Shown: positions 27,663 through 40,020 of the stretch, in pieces
How the letters are laid out: every line of letters begins with the position of its first letter
Numbering within the stretch: position 1 is the stretch's first letter
Assembly (NCBI RefSeq): GCF_021869535.1
Contig: NW_026262736.1
Location: 310,001 to 374,000 of the forward strand
Length of the DNA stretch: 64,000 nucleotides
Direction: 5' to 3'
Source: Mytilus californianus
Taxonomy: Eukaryota; Mollusca; Bivalvia; Mytilida; Mytilidae
Made by a program: the position numbers and the translations under genes
Notes under the pieces: generated by a model
What the model was told of the DNA's origin: nothing
The model's database searches: none
Seen by the model: the letters and a program-made list of their open reading frames with translations, nothing else

Positions 27663-27958
27663 TTTTTTTTTTCTCTTAAATCCCACAGAATTCTTTCTTC
27701 GCCTGTTCTCCCGGTTTTTTTATTTATTTTTTTTTTGGAATTTTTTTGTTGTTTTTTGGGTGTTTTTAATAACGTTTTTTTCCAAAGTAAAAAAAAAATT
27801 TTTTTGGGAGTAAGAAAATTTTGGTGTTTTTGCGTTTTTTTTTGCTTTTTTTTTTATGAAAATTTAGGGCTCTTTTACTTGAAATGAGGGTAATTTTTTG
27901 GGGGTCAAATTTTTTTTTTTGGAGGGGGGGGGGGGGGTATAGGTGTGTGATATTGTGT
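27663..27958 (-). repeat. Right terminal inverted repeat of the Polinton
   Basis: Reverse complement of 12727-13022 apart from a few substitutions (for example ggc/gcg near 27832) and run lengths; the G tract at 27924-27937 has 14 bases against 8 on the left. The mixed block at 27673-27714 corresponds to 12968-13009. Confidence 0.95.
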
Positions 27959-27964
27959 TCCGCT
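27959..27964. repeat. Polinton target-site duplication, right (tccgct)
   Basis: Follows the tip GGTGTGTGATATTGTGT and is followed by tattaatgaaattcagg, exactly the sequence after tccgct in the empty site at 9296-9301. Confidence 0.95.
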
Positions 27965-28852
27965 TATTAATGAAATTCAGGATTTTAGACTTTGAAAATT
28001 GTTGAAAATCACAGTTATACATACTTTTTTTTCTATACGCCGTCAGATTTTGTGCTTATTTTTGATATGCGAGACTACCATGACGAGTTACAGATCATGT
28101 TTCTGTTTCGTTCCGCTATGCTAATTTTAATGTCGTTTCAACACATCTTGTTAGATCTGCAGTACATCCACTTCCTGTTTGCTAATAGTTTGAAATTTGA
28201 TTACTCATTGATCAGGGAAATTTTCATCCATATTCAACTAATACAGATATAATCATTAATATATCACTAATATACTCCAATTAATGTATTTCTATAACAT
28301 TTAATGAAACCATAAATATTTACATTTCATAACTTATCACAGTATGTACATGTGAAAAGAAAATTATAAGTTGAACTTTAAATCGAAAAATGGTTAAAAT
28401 TATAATAAAACTCTTTTCTCTGAACGAACTTGAAACATCTCTGTCAAACGCGCATGATACGGCTTGTGTGCTTGTTTTTGCCAATAAAAAATGTAATAAC
28501 TGGAGTTACTAGATCTTAATTTAGATGTTACATTAGTGACAGGTAATAATTTACCTTCTAGATTAACAGTTATATTAATACATAAATAACTTGGCAAAAT
28601 AATAAAAATATTTTACACCTTTCACTTTTTTCAGTTAGTACGTAATGTGTCAGCCGTACTGTGTCAGCCTGGAAGTTCAGTAAGGCCAAGCATCATATAA
28701 ATGATGTCGGATGTGGTATGCCAGTTGTACAGGAGAAACAAATCAAGGAATAGGGTAGATAATGAAAAACTGGAAATATCTATTGATAACATAATGTCAT
28801 CTAACAAAATGATTTGCCTTATGGTACAAAGACCATGAAACTTTCTTCAGGA
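27965..28852. repeat. Copy 3 (continuation) of the ~3.42-kb tandem host segment
   Basis: Continues the segment interrupted by the Polinton and matches 9302-10189. Together with 9296-12726 it shows that the element sits in a tandem array. Homology to the segment continues through the SINE to about 30114, where the array with the 3942-bp unit diverges. Confidence 0.9.
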
Positions 28853-29277
28853 TTGATTGTTTGATTGTTGGTTGCTTAACGTCCAGTGGCAAATATTTCA
28901 TGCATATTCAGGACGAGAACAAATTAACAATGAATACAATAGGTAGGTTCTGTAATAGAGGCGTCTGGGATTGAGGTCGGAGAAATTTAGACTGTCACCG
29001 GAAATGAGGGTATATTGGATAATGACAGAAATTAAGCCTTGCAACAGGTCACCTACGGACCCCTCAAAGAGTTGTTGCAAGGGTTCTTAACGTGCACAGA
29101 GCGTGGCACTCTCTTTACACGAGGCATCGGATTTAACGTCCCCATTCTGACCGGACGTGGCTGCAAATTTGTTCATCCCGCACAGCCAAACGGACGCACC
29201 ACTTTGACGAGAGTTTTACCGCCAGTCGGAGGAAGACCAATGGTGACCATACTTCTATTCCCCAGTCACCCTTGGGG
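28853..29277 (-). mobile_element. SINE-like element, copy 5
   Basis: Same insertion as 6768-7192 and 10190-10614, with the flanking duplication actttcttcagga at 28840-28852 and just after 29277. Confidence 0.85.
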
Positions 29278-29716
29278 ACTTTCTTCAGGAGAGATTGTTT
29301 TAAGTCCAAAATCTCATGAGAAGCTTAGCACCATCCTTATGGATTATCCAGTACATACCTTATTGTGAGGCAGAGGATATCAAACCATTAAGTATGATAG
29401 AATTATGCTCGTGTCGATTGGAGGACACGTCACTGGTAATGTAAACCTATGCTTGCTTAATGATGAACAATAACATTGGAATACTCTGCAAGAATACAAT
29501 AACCCTATTGTTTATCAGTACCACTTCATGAAATTTTGAATCAAGTTTCATATATTGAAGTTTTGCTATGTGATTCATTTTTATCAGTGGTATGTCCTTT
29601 TTTCCGAGAGCCAATAAATATAATTAATTTATTTTATCAATTTTATCAGAGGGTCAAGCCATTGTGATCCGGAAAAGCAAAGAGTTCTCAAGCAACTTTA
29701 TAAAGATTAAAAAAAA

Positions 29717-29915
29717 ATGGACAAACTGAATGCTATTTCCCACACACGTTTTGATTCTAAACAATATATGTCTCTAGAATAAGAAATATATGATCAGTTG
29801 GAAACCAGAAAGATCTCGGAAAAACAACAAAACGCTGTTCAGTCCAAATGTTTGATTGACCATGCAGAAGAAGAAAATCTTAATATTGACATTGAAATAA
29901 AAAAAAAAAACATTA
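29717..29915 (+). pseudogene. Short coding-like stretch in array unit 1 (copies at 33662 and 37604)
   Basis: Same hydrophilic reading and shared internal TAA as 7631-7825. Unknown origin. Confidence 0.3.
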
Positions 29916-30048
29916 ACATTATTTAAGAAAACAGATCAACTGTCTTTTAACTTCTAGCCAATCGGACGCCTCACTTTACAAAAAAAAAAAAAAAAAAATG
30001 AATAACAAAATGTATAAAAAATGCAATCAAATTTTATTACATATATTA

Positions 30049-30114
30049 TTAAGGTCGAAGAAATTTAGACTGCCACGGGAAAAGAGAGTATATTGGATAG
30101 GGACTGAAATTTAG
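30049..30114 (-). mobile_element. Clipped SINE fragment (also at 33992-34057 and 37934-37999)
   Basis: 66 bp matching the inner part of the SINE, cut at gactgaaatttag, where unit-specific sequence (tgtgtaattgaaat) begins. In the 3.42-kb copies the same SINE is about 308 bp, so this point marks the breakpoint that created the new unit. Confidence 0.7.
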
Positions 30115-30340
30115 TGTGTAATTGAAATTTTAGAGATTATTTTTTTTTTTAAATATTCGATCATTATATACGAAAATCTTTTAACAATATCATGAAGTTC
30201 ATTAGATGACATCACACAAAGTAAAAATAACGGTCAATGTCAATTTTCTATCCGCCGCTTAGGATCCACCTTGTAAAATTTAGTTTAAAATACATGTATG
30301 ACTATTCCTGTAAAAAAAAAATTGTTTTATTTGTTTAAGG

Positions 30341-30526
30341 AATGGAAGCAGTAAATTACCTGCAAAAAGACGAGAAACCCAGGAAGATATTTTTGATATT
30401 CAGCATCTAATGAATGAAAAAGAATGGTTAAAACAAGACAAAGAAATAGAAAAAAATGGACTTGCAAATTTAATTATTGGAATCTGTGAAAAGGAACCAA
30501 TCTATACCTGCTTCACCATCTGTTAA
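30341..30526 (+). pseudogene. Possible exon remnant in array unit (copies at +3942 steps)
   Basis: A 61-codon open stretch preceded by a pyrimidine/T-rich tract ending in TTTAAG. It is hydrophilic with an EDIFDIQHLMNEKEWLKQD helix followed by NGLANLIIGI, which looks protein-coding rather than random. No ATG in frame at the start. Not recognised. Confidence 0.3.
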
Positions 30527-31385
30527 CCACTTTTCGGTAGCTTACTGAATATGTAAACTGGTAAAAGAGGCAGTGATTTTATTGTTCATGAATTTTTAAA
30601 CTATTTTCAAATATTAACATTTAAATTTTGTGAGACACCTCTCCACAAGAACCAAATAACACAGAAATTAACAAATAAAGTTCATATAAAAAATTGTAAA
30701 TTCATCATGGGAACATATGCAAAGAAGAAAGTCAGAAGTGTTACAGACCTTGGTAGACAGTCGGGATTGATTAATTATTGGTTGCTGAACGTACAATGAC
30801 AGATGACAAATTATCAAGTAGATCCCAAAAAAAATCAAGGGTTGTCAATAACAGATATTAGAGCCTCGCAAGATGAGGAATATATTGATAGTCTAAATGC
30901 TGACAGGAAGAAGGTATCACTCGTTATATTTGTTATATCTCTGATTGAGTAATTGACGAATGTCTCAAATTTTACAAGCAAGTACAAGTATTTAGACACA
31001 CACAATGCTATCACAAGGTCTTCTGTATTTGAACGTTATCTTAGTACCTTTTAAGTTTGTGTCTGGTATCGTGGCTTTTTTACCAATAAATTTGAATACT
31101 TTTTGGTTCTTCCTTTAAATGAATACAACCAAACTAATCCCAAACTAAAATAGTCAGTTGTAAACTATAGTCAACAAAAGCAACGATACAAGGCAATGTT
31201 ATAATGTAAACTTTTAGCTATTTATTGGAAAGTAGAATACTTTTGCTACATAAATAAGGGTTGTTTTTGACAATACAATGCACATATATCGGGTACTAAC
31301 ATCATTAAGTCATGCTAAATTACTGATATCTTCACAATTTTAGCATTTGAGTTAAATTTTGGACGGTTTTTGTCTTAAATGGAAG

Positions 31386-31816
31386 ACCCCCAAGGGTGAC
31401 TGGGGAATAGAAGTATGGTCACCATTGGTTTTCCTCCGACCGGCAGTAAAACCCTTGCTAAAATGGAGCGTCCGTTTGGCTGTGCGGGATGTACAAATTT
31501 GCAGCCACTTTCGGTCAGAATGGGGACGTTAAATCCAATGCCTCGTGTAAAGAGAGTGCCACGCTCTTTGCACGTTAAGAACCCTTGCAACAACTCTTTT
31601 AGGGGTCCGTAGGTGACCTTTTGTAAGGCTAAATTTCTGTCCCTATCCAATATACCCTCATTTCCCGTGGTAGTCTAAATTTCTCCGACCTTAATCCCGA
31701 AAGCCCCTATTACAGAACCTACCTATTGTATTTATTGTTAACTTGTTCTCGTCCTGAATATGCATGAAATATTTGCCACTGGACGTTAAGCAACCAACAA
31801 TCAATCAATCAATCAA
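31386..31816 (+). mobile_element. SINE-like element, copy 6
   Basis: Full length with a perfect 13-bp duplication tcttaaatggaag (31373-31385 and 31817-31829). It inserted beside a small inverted-repeat sequence whose arms are agtggccgcat (31828) and atgcggccact (31920). Confidence 0.9.
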
Positions 31817-32133
31817 TCTTAAATGGAAGTGGCCGCATTCTTGTTCATTCTTAATATTTAAATGTATGTTGTATTTGATGATAATACATAACATATATAA
31901 AGGTTGAGGGTGAACACGGATGCGGCCACTTTAATTTTGGACAAAAACTATCTGAAAAGTGACCATCATAAATCAATTAGAATAGAAGATAAGAAATATA
32001 CTATAGACAAGTACAATCATCCTTTCTCGGATTATACATGGCTTAATGAACTAGCTAGACAAGCGTAAATGCATAGACATGGGTGACACCTACAACAATG
32101 ACAAGGCTGGTTTAGTTTCCTCCAATGTATAGC

Positions 32134-32557
32134 TTCCCCAAGGGTGACTGGGGAATAGAAGTATGGTCACCATTGGTCTTCCTCCGACCGGCGGTAAACC
32201 CCTCGTCAACGTGGGGCGTCCGTCTGGCTGTGCGGGATGTACAAATTTGCAGCCACGTCCGGTCAGAATGGGGACGTTAAATCCGATGCCTCGTGTAAAG
32301 AGAGTGCCACGCTCTTTGCACGTTAAGAACCCTTGCAACAACTCTTTGAGGGGTCCGTAGGTGGCCTGTTGCAAGGCTAAATTTCTGTCCCTATCCAATA
32401 TACCCTCATTTCCCGTGGCAGTCTAAATTTCTCCGACCTTAATTCCTTAATATATTACAGAACCTACCTATTGTATTTATTGTGAACTTGTTCTCGTCCT
32501 GAATATGCATGAAATATTTGCCACTGGACGTTAAGCAACCAACAATCAATCAATCAA
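32134..32557 (+). mobile_element. SINE-like element, copy 7
   Basis: Full length with a perfect 13-bp duplication tccaatgtatagc (32121-32133 and 32558-32570). Confidence 0.9.
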
Positions 32558-32800
32558 TCCAATGTATAGCCATGTTGAGAGAGAGAAGCTGGTTTAAATA
32601 GAACACAATATTGATTGCCTTGACAATGGACGACAGTACTGACAATGCATCAGTAGAACATAAATCCATGATTCTAAGCATGTGTTATAAGGCATAAATT
32701 AAAAGCCCTAGGTGAACATGAAATCACTTCCAGTTTTGTTATTAACCAGTTGAAGTCTGTCAAAAACATATTTAATTAAATAATGTTGAGTAACTACAGG

Positions 32801-33222
32801 ATTGATTGATTGTTGGTTGCTTAACGTCCAGTGGCAAATATTTCATGCATATTCAGGACGAGAACAAATTAACAATGAATACAATAGGTAGGTTCTGTAA
32901 TAGAGGCGTCTGGGATTGAGGTCGGAGAAATTTAGACTGTCACCGGAAATGAGGGTATATTGGATAGGGACAGAAATTAAGCCTTGCAACAGGTCACCTA
33001 CGGACCCCTCAAAGAGTTGTTGCAAGGGTTCTTAACGTGCACAGAGCGTGGCACTCTCTTTACACGAGGCATCGGATTTAACGTCCCCATTCTGACCGGA
33101 CGTGGCTGCAAATTTGTTCATCCCGCACAGCCAAACGGACGCACCACTTTGACGAAGGTTTTACCGCCAGTCGGAGGAAGACCAATGGTGACCATACTTC
33201 TATTCCCCAGTCACCCTTGGGG
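32801..33222 (-). mobile_element. SINE-like element, copy 8, at the unit 1/unit 2 junction
   Basis: The right flank (actttcttcagga) is that of copies 1, 3 and 5, but the left flank (gagtaactacagg) is different, so no duplication is present. The element spans the join between array units. Confidence 0.85.
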
Positions 33223-35327
33223 ACTTTCTTCAGGAGAGATTGTTTTAAGTCCAAAATCTCATGAGAAGCTTAGCACCATCCTTATGGATTATCCAGTACA
33301 TACATTATTGTGAGGCAGAGGATATCAAACCATTAAGTATGATAGAATTATGCTCGTGTCGATTGGAGGACACGTCACTGGTAATGTAAACCTATGCTTG
33401 CTTAATGATGAACAATAACATTGGAATACTCTGCAAGAATACAATAACCCTATTGTTTATCAGTACCACTTCATGAAATTTTGAATCAAGTTTCACATAT
33501 TGAAGTTTTGCTATGTGATTCATTTTTATCAGTGGTATGTCCTTTTTTCCGAGAGCCAATAAATATAATTAATTTATTATATCAATTTTATCAGAGGGTC
33601 AAGCCATTGTGATCCGGAAAAGCAAAGAGTTCTCAAGCAACTTTATAAAGATTAAAAAAAAATGGACAAACTGAATGCTATTTCCCACACACGTTTTGAT
33701 TCTAAACAATATATGTCTCTAGAATAAGAAATATATGATCAGTTGGAAACCAGAAAGATCTCGGAAAAACAACAAAACGCTGTTCAGTCCAAATGTTTGA
33801 TTGACCATGCAGAAGAAGAAAATCTTAATATTGACATTGAAATAAAAAAAAAAAACATTAACATTATTTAAGAAAACAGATCAACTGTCTTTTAACTTCT
33901 AGCCAATCGGACGCCTCACTTTACAAAAAAAAAAAAAAAAATGAATAACAAAATGTATAAAAAATGCAATCAAATTTTATTACATATATTATTAAGGTCG
34001 AAGAAATTTAGACTGCCACGGGAAAAGAGAGTATATTGGATAGGGACTGAAATTTAGTGTGTAATTGAAATTTTAGAGATTATTTTTTTTTTAAATATTC
34101 GATCATTATATACGAAAATCTTTTAACAATATCATGAAGTTCATTAGATGACATCACACAAAGTAAAAATAACGGTCAATGTCAATTTTCTATCCGCCGC
34201 TTAGGATCCACCTTGTAAAATTTAGTTTAAAATACATGTATGACTATTCCTGTAAAAAAAAAATTGTTTTATTTGTTTAAGGAATGGAAGCAGTAAATTA
34301 CCTGCAAAAAGACGAGAAACCCAGGAAGATATTTTTGATATTCAGCATCTAATGAATGAAAAAGAATGGTTAAAACAAGACAAAGAAATAGAAAAAAATG
34401 GACTTGCAAATTTAATTATTGGAATCTGTGAAAAGGAACCAATCTATACCTGCTTCACCATCTGTTAACCACTTTTCGGTAGCTTACTGAATATGTAAAC
34501 TGGTAAAAGAGGCAGTGATTTTATTGTTCATGAATTTTTAAACTATTTTCAAATATTAACATTTAAATTTTGTGAGACACCTCTCCACAAGAACCAAATA
34601 ACACAGAAATTAACAAATAAAGTTCATATAAAAAATTGTAAATTCATCATGGGAACATATGCAAAGAAGAAAGTCAGAAGTGTTACAGACCTTGGTAGAC
34701 AGTCGGGATTGATTAATTATTGGTTGCTGAACGTACAATGACAGATGACAAATTATCAAGTAGATCCCAAAAAAAATCAAGGGTTGTCAATAACAGATAT
34801 TAGAGCCTCGCAAGATGAGGAATATATTGATAGTCTAAATGCTGACAGGAAGAAGGTATCACTCGTTATATTTGTTATATCTCTGATTGAGTAATTGACG
34901 AATGTCTCAAATTTTACAAGCAAGTACAAGTATTTAGACACACACAATGCTATCACAAGGTCTTCTGTATTTGAACGTTATCTTAGTACCTTTTAAGTTT
35001 GTGTCTGGTATCGTGGCTTTTTTACCAATAAATTTGAATACTTTTTGGTTCTTCCTTTAAATGAATACAACCAAACTAATCCCAAACTAAAATAGTCAGT
35101 TGTAAACTATAGTCAACAAAAGCAACGATACAAGGCAATGTTATAATGTAAACTTTTAGCTATTTATTGGAAAGTAGAATACTTTTGCTACATAAATAAG
35201 GGTTGTTTTTGACAATACAATGCACATATATCGGGTACTAACATCATTAAGTCATGCTAAATTACTGATATCTTCACAATTTTAGCATTTGAGTTAAATT
35301 TTGGACGGTTTTTGTCTTAAATGGAAG

Positions 35328-35758
35328 ACCCCCAAGGGTGACTGGGGAATAGAAGTATGGTCACCATTGGTTTTCCTCCGACCGGCAGTAAAACCCTTGC
35401 TAAAATGGAGCGTCCGTTTGGCTGTGCGGGATGTACAAATTTGCAGCCACTTTCGGTCAGAATGGGGACGTTAAATCCAATGCCTCGTGTAAAGAGAGTG
35501 CCACGCTCTTTGCACGTTAAGAACCCTTGCAACAACTCTTTTAGGGGTCCGTAGGTGACCTTTTGTAAGGCTAAATTTCTGTCCCTATCCAATATACCCT
35601 CATTTCCCGTGGTAGTCTAAATTTCTCCGACCTTAATCCCGAAAGCCCCTATTACAGAACCTACCTATTGTATTTATTGTTAACTTGTTCTCGTCCTGAA
35701 TATGCATGAAATATTTGCCACTGGACGTTAAGCAACCAACAATCAATCAATCAATCAA
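35328..35758 (+). mobile_element. SINE-like element, copy 9
   Basis: Array copy of 31386-31816, with the same flanking duplication. Confidence 0.9.
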
Positions 35759-36075
35759 TCTTAAATGGAAGTGGCCGCATTCTTGTTCATTCTTAATATT
35801 TAAATGTATGTTGTATTTGATGATAATACATAACATATATAAAGGTTGAGGGTGAACACGGATGCGGCCACTTTAATTTTGGACAAAAACTATCTGAAAA
35901 GTGACCATCATAAATCAATTAGAATAGAAGATAAGAAATATACTATAGACAAGTACAATCATCCTTTCTCGGATTATACATGGCTTAATGAACTAGCTAG
36001 ACAAGCGTAAATGCATAGACATGGGTGACACCTACAACAATGACAAGGCTGGTTTAGTTTCCTCCAATGTATAGC

Positions 36076-36499
36076 TTCCCCAAGGGTGACTGGGGAATAG
36101 AAGTATGGTCACCATTGGTCTTCCTCCGACCGGCGGTAAACCCCTCGTCAACGTGGGGCGTCCGTCTGGCTGTGCGGGATGTACAAATTTGCAGCCACGT
36201 CCGGTCAGAATGGGGACGTTAAATCCGATGCCTCGTGTAAAGAGAGTGCCACGCTCTTTGCACGTTAAGAACCCTTGCAACAACTCTTTGAGGGGTCCGT
36301 AGGTGGCCTGTTGCAAGGCTAAATTTCTGTCCCTATCCAATATACCCTCATTTCCCGTGGCAGTCTAAATTTCTCCGACCTTAATTCCTTAATATATTAC
36401 AGAACCTACCTATTGTATTTATTGTGAACTTGTTCTCGTCCTGAATATGCATGAAATATTTGCCACTGGACGTTAAGCAACCAACAATCAATCAATCAA
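36076..36499 (+). mobile_element. SINE-like element, copy 10
   Basis: Array copy of 32134-32557, with the same flanking duplication. Confidence 0.9.
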
Positions 36500-36742
36500 T
36501 CCAATGTATAGCCATGTTGAGAGAGAGAAGCTGGTTTAAATAGAACACAATATTGATTGCCTTGACAATGGACGACAGTACTGACAATGCATCAGTAGAA
36601 CATAAATCCATGATTCTAAGCATGTGTTATAAGGCATAAATTAAAAGCCCTAGGTGAACATGAAATCACTTCCAGTTTTGTTATTAACCAGTTGAAGTCT
36701 GTCAAAAACATATTTAATTAAATAATGTTGAGTAACTACAGG

Positions 36743-37164
36743 ATTGATTGATTGTTGGTTGCTAAACGTCCAGTGGCAAATATTTCATGCATATTCAGGA
36801 CGAGAACAAATTAACAATGAATACAATAGGTAGGTTCTGTAATAGAGGCGTCTGGGATTGAGGTCGGAGAAATTTAGACTGTCACCGGAAATGAGGGTAT
36901 ATTGGATAGGGACAGAAATTAAGCCTTGCAACAGGTCACCTACGGACCCCTCAAAGAGTTGTTGCAAGGGTTCTTAACGTGCACAGAGCGTGGCACTCTC
37001 TTTACACGAGGCATCGGATTTAACGTCCCCATTCTGACCGGACGTGGCTGCAAATTTGTTCATCCCGCACAGCCAAACGGACGCACCACTTTGACGAAGG
37101 TTTTACCGCCAGTCGGAGGAAGACCAATGGTGACCATACTTCTATTCCCCAGTCACCCTTGGGG
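36743..37164 (-). mobile_element. SINE-like element, copy 11, at the unit 2/unit 3 junction
   Basis: Array copy of 32801-33222; lacks a target duplication for the same reason. Confidence 0.85.
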
Positions 37165-39269
37165 ACTTTCTTCAGGAGAGATTGTTTTAAGTCCAAAATC
37201 TCATGAGAAGCTTAGCACCATCCTTATGGATTATCCAGTACATACATTATTGTGAGGCAGAGGATATCAAACCATTAAGTATGATAGAATTATGCTCGTG
37301 TCGATTGGAGGACACGTCACTGGTAATGTAAACCTATGCTTGCTTAATGATGAACAATAACATTGGAATACTCTGCAAGAATACAATAACCCTATTGTTT
37401 ATCAGTACCACTTCATGAAATTTTGAATCAAGTTTCACATATTGAAGTTTTGCTATGTGATTCATTTTTATCAGTGGTATGTCCTTTTTTCTGAGAGCCA
37501 ATAAATATAATTAATTTATTATATCAATTTTATCAGAGGGTCAAGCCATTGTGATCCGGAAAAGCAAAGAGTTCTCAAGCAACTTTATAAAGATTAAAAA
37601 AAAATGGACAAACTGAATGCTATTTCCCACACACGTTTTGATTCTAAACAATATATGTCTCTAGAATAAGAAATATATGATCAGTTGGAAACCAGAAAGA
37701 TCTCGGAAAAACAACAAAACGCTGTTCAGTCCAAATGTTTGATTGACCATGCAGAAGAAGAAAATCTTAATATTGACATTGAAATAAAAAAAAAAAACAT
37801 TAACATTATTTAAGAAAACAGATCAACTGTCTTTTAACTTCTAGCCAATCGGACGCCTCACTTTACAAAAAAAAAAAAAAAAATGAATAACAAAATGTAT
37901 AAAAAATGCAATCAAATTTTATTACATATATTATTAAGGTCGAAGAAATTTAGACTGCCACGGGAAAAGAGAGTATATTGGATAGGGACTGAAATTTAGT
38001 GTGTAATTGAAATTTTAGAGATTATTTTTTTTTTAAATATTCGATCATTATATACGAAAATCTTTTAACAATATCATGAAGTTCATTAGATGACATCACA
38101 CAAAGTAAAAATAACGGTCAATGTCAATTTTCTATCCGCCGCTTAGGATCCACCTTGTAAAATTTAGTTTAAAATACATGTATGACTATTCCTGTAAAAA
38201 AAAAATTGTTTTATTTGTTTAAGGAATGGAAGCAGTAAATTACCTGCAAAAAGACGAGAAACCCAGGAAGATATTTTTGATATTCAGCATCTAATGAATG
38301 AAAAAGAATGGTTAAAACAAGACAAAGAAATAGAAAAAAATGGACTTGCAAATTTAATTATTGGAATCTGTGAAAAGGAACCAATCTATACCTGCTTCAC
38401 CATCTGTTAACCACTTTTCGGTAGCTTACTGAATATGTAAACTGGTAAAAGAGGCAGTGATTTTATTGTTCATGAATTTTTAAACTATTTTCAAATATTA
38501 ACATTTAAATTTTGTGAGACACCTCTCCACAAGAACCAAATAACACAGAAATTAACAAATAAAGTTCATATAAAAAATTGTAAATTCATCATGGGAACAT
38601 ATGCAAAGAAGAAAGTCAGAAGTGTTACAGACCTTGGTAGACAGTCGGGATTGATTAATTATTGGTTGCTGAACGTACAATGACAGATGACAAATTATCA
38701 AGTAGATCCCAAAAAAAATCAAGGGTTGTCAATAACAGATATTAGAGCCTCGCAAGATGAGGAATATATTGATAGTCTAAATGCTGACAGGAAGAAGGTA
38801 TCACTCGTTATATTTGTTATATCTCTGATTGAGTAATTGACGAATGTCTCAAATTTTACAAGCAAGTACAAGTATTTAGACACACACAATGCTATCACAA
38901 GGTCTTCTGTATTTGAACGTTATCTTAGTACCTTTTAAGTTTGTGTCTGGTATCGTGGCTTTTTTACCAATAAATTTGAATACTTTTTGGTTCTTCCTTT
39001 AAATGAATACAACCAAACTAATCCCAAACTAAAATAGTCAGTTGTAAACTATAGTCAACAAAAGCAACGATACAAGGCAATGTTATAATGTAAACTTTTA
39101 GCTATTTATTGGAAAGTAGAATACTTTTGCTACATAAATAAGGGTTGTTTTTGACAATACAATGCACATATATCGGGTACTAACATCATTAAGTCATGCT
39201 AAATTACTGATATCTTCACAATTTTAGCATTTGAGTTAAATTTTGGACGGTTTTTGTCTTAAATGGAAG

Positions 39270-39690
39270 ACCCCCAAGGGTGACTGGGGAATAGAAGTAT
39301 GGTCACCATTGGTTTTCCTCCGACCGGCAGTAAAACCCTTGCTAAAATGGAGCGTCCGTTTGGCTGTGCGGGATGTACAAATTTGCAGCCACTTCCGGTC
39401 AGAATGGGGACGTTAAATCCAATGCCTCGTGTAAAGAGAGTGCCACGCTCTTTGCACGTTAAGAACCCTTGCAACAACTCTTTTAGGGGTCCGTAGGTGA
39501 CCTGTTGCAAGGCTTAATGTCTGTCCCTATCCAATATACCCTCATTTCTCGTGGCAGTCTAAATTTCTCCGACCTTAATCCCGGAAGCCCCTTTTACAGA
39601 ACCTACCTATTGTATTTATTGTTAATTTGTTCGCGTCCTGAATATGCATGAAATATTTGCCACTGAACGTTAAGCAACCAACAATCAATC
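39270..39690 (+). mobile_element. SINE-like element, copy 12, at the array's right end
   Basis: The left flank is that of copies 6 and 9 (tcttaaatggaag), but the right flank is gttattctgtacttc, and its sequence drifts from copies 6 and 9 toward the tail. It looks like a recombinant between two SINEs that ended the array. Confidence 0.85.
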
Positions 39691-39766
39691 GTTATTCTGT
39701 ACTTCAAAAGATCCCGTCATTATGTTATTGTTCTATTATAAGTCATTTTGTTATAGTTCTATTTAA

Positions 39767-40020
39767 GAAATAATTCATGGGGGCTTGAATTTATCGTGAT
39801 TTTACCACGGGTTGGCCCTTTATGACAAATATTTTACCCTGGGCGATATATCGTGATTTTACCACGGGTTGTCCCTTTATGCCGATATTTTACCCCTCGC
39901 TACGGGTTGGTCCTTTATGACAAATATTTTACCCTGAGCGATAGCGAGTGGTAAAATATCGGCATAAAGGGACAACCCGTGGTAAAATCACGATATATTC
40001 AAGCCCCCATGAATTATTTC
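39767..40020. mobile_element. Fold-back (inverted-repeat) element
   Basis: The left arm gaaataattcatgggggctt and the right arm aagcccccatgaattatttc are perfect complements; the pairing continues for about 55 bases (ttttaccacgggttg against caacccgtggtaaaa). The centre repeats the accacgggttg...ccctttatg...tattttaccc module three times, giving nested hairpins. No coding capacity and no clear target duplication. Confidence 0.8.

Larger units (their letters stand above)
12727..27958. mobile_element. Complete Maverick/Polinton (adintovirus-like) element
   Basis: 15232 bp bounded by ~295-bp inverted repeats and a 6-bp target duplication. It encodes the Polinton hallmark set: integrase, protein-primed DNA polymerase B, FtsK/HerA-type ATPase, double jelly-roll major capsid protein and penton-like minor capsid protein, plus conserved accessory proteins. 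The long genes are uninterrupted and the two terminal repeats nearly identical, so the insertion looks young. Possible damage is limited to homopolymer runs in two small genes. The adenovirus-type protease was not found. Tips read ACACAA...TTGTGT rather than the AG...CT ends usual for the class. Confidence 0.95.
28853..39690. repeat. Tandem array of a 3942-bp unit, about 2.75 copies
   Basis: Unit 1 spans about 28853-32797, unit 2 32798-36739 and partial unit 3 36740-39690. Corresponding points are 31386/35328/39270 and 32984/36926, a period of 3942 (3945 between the first two, from A-run length). Each unit starts with a minus-strand SINE, carries a coding-like stretch, a clipped SINE, unique sequence, and two plus-strand SINEs. 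Unit copies are almost identical, so the array is young or assembly-expanded. The last copy ends inside a SINE. Confidence 0.9.

Noticed and set aside
31415-31612. 65-codon frames on the other strand of SINE copies (here and at about ten places)
   Set aside because: They occur in lockstep with each SINE copy and end at its borders; composition effect, not a gene.
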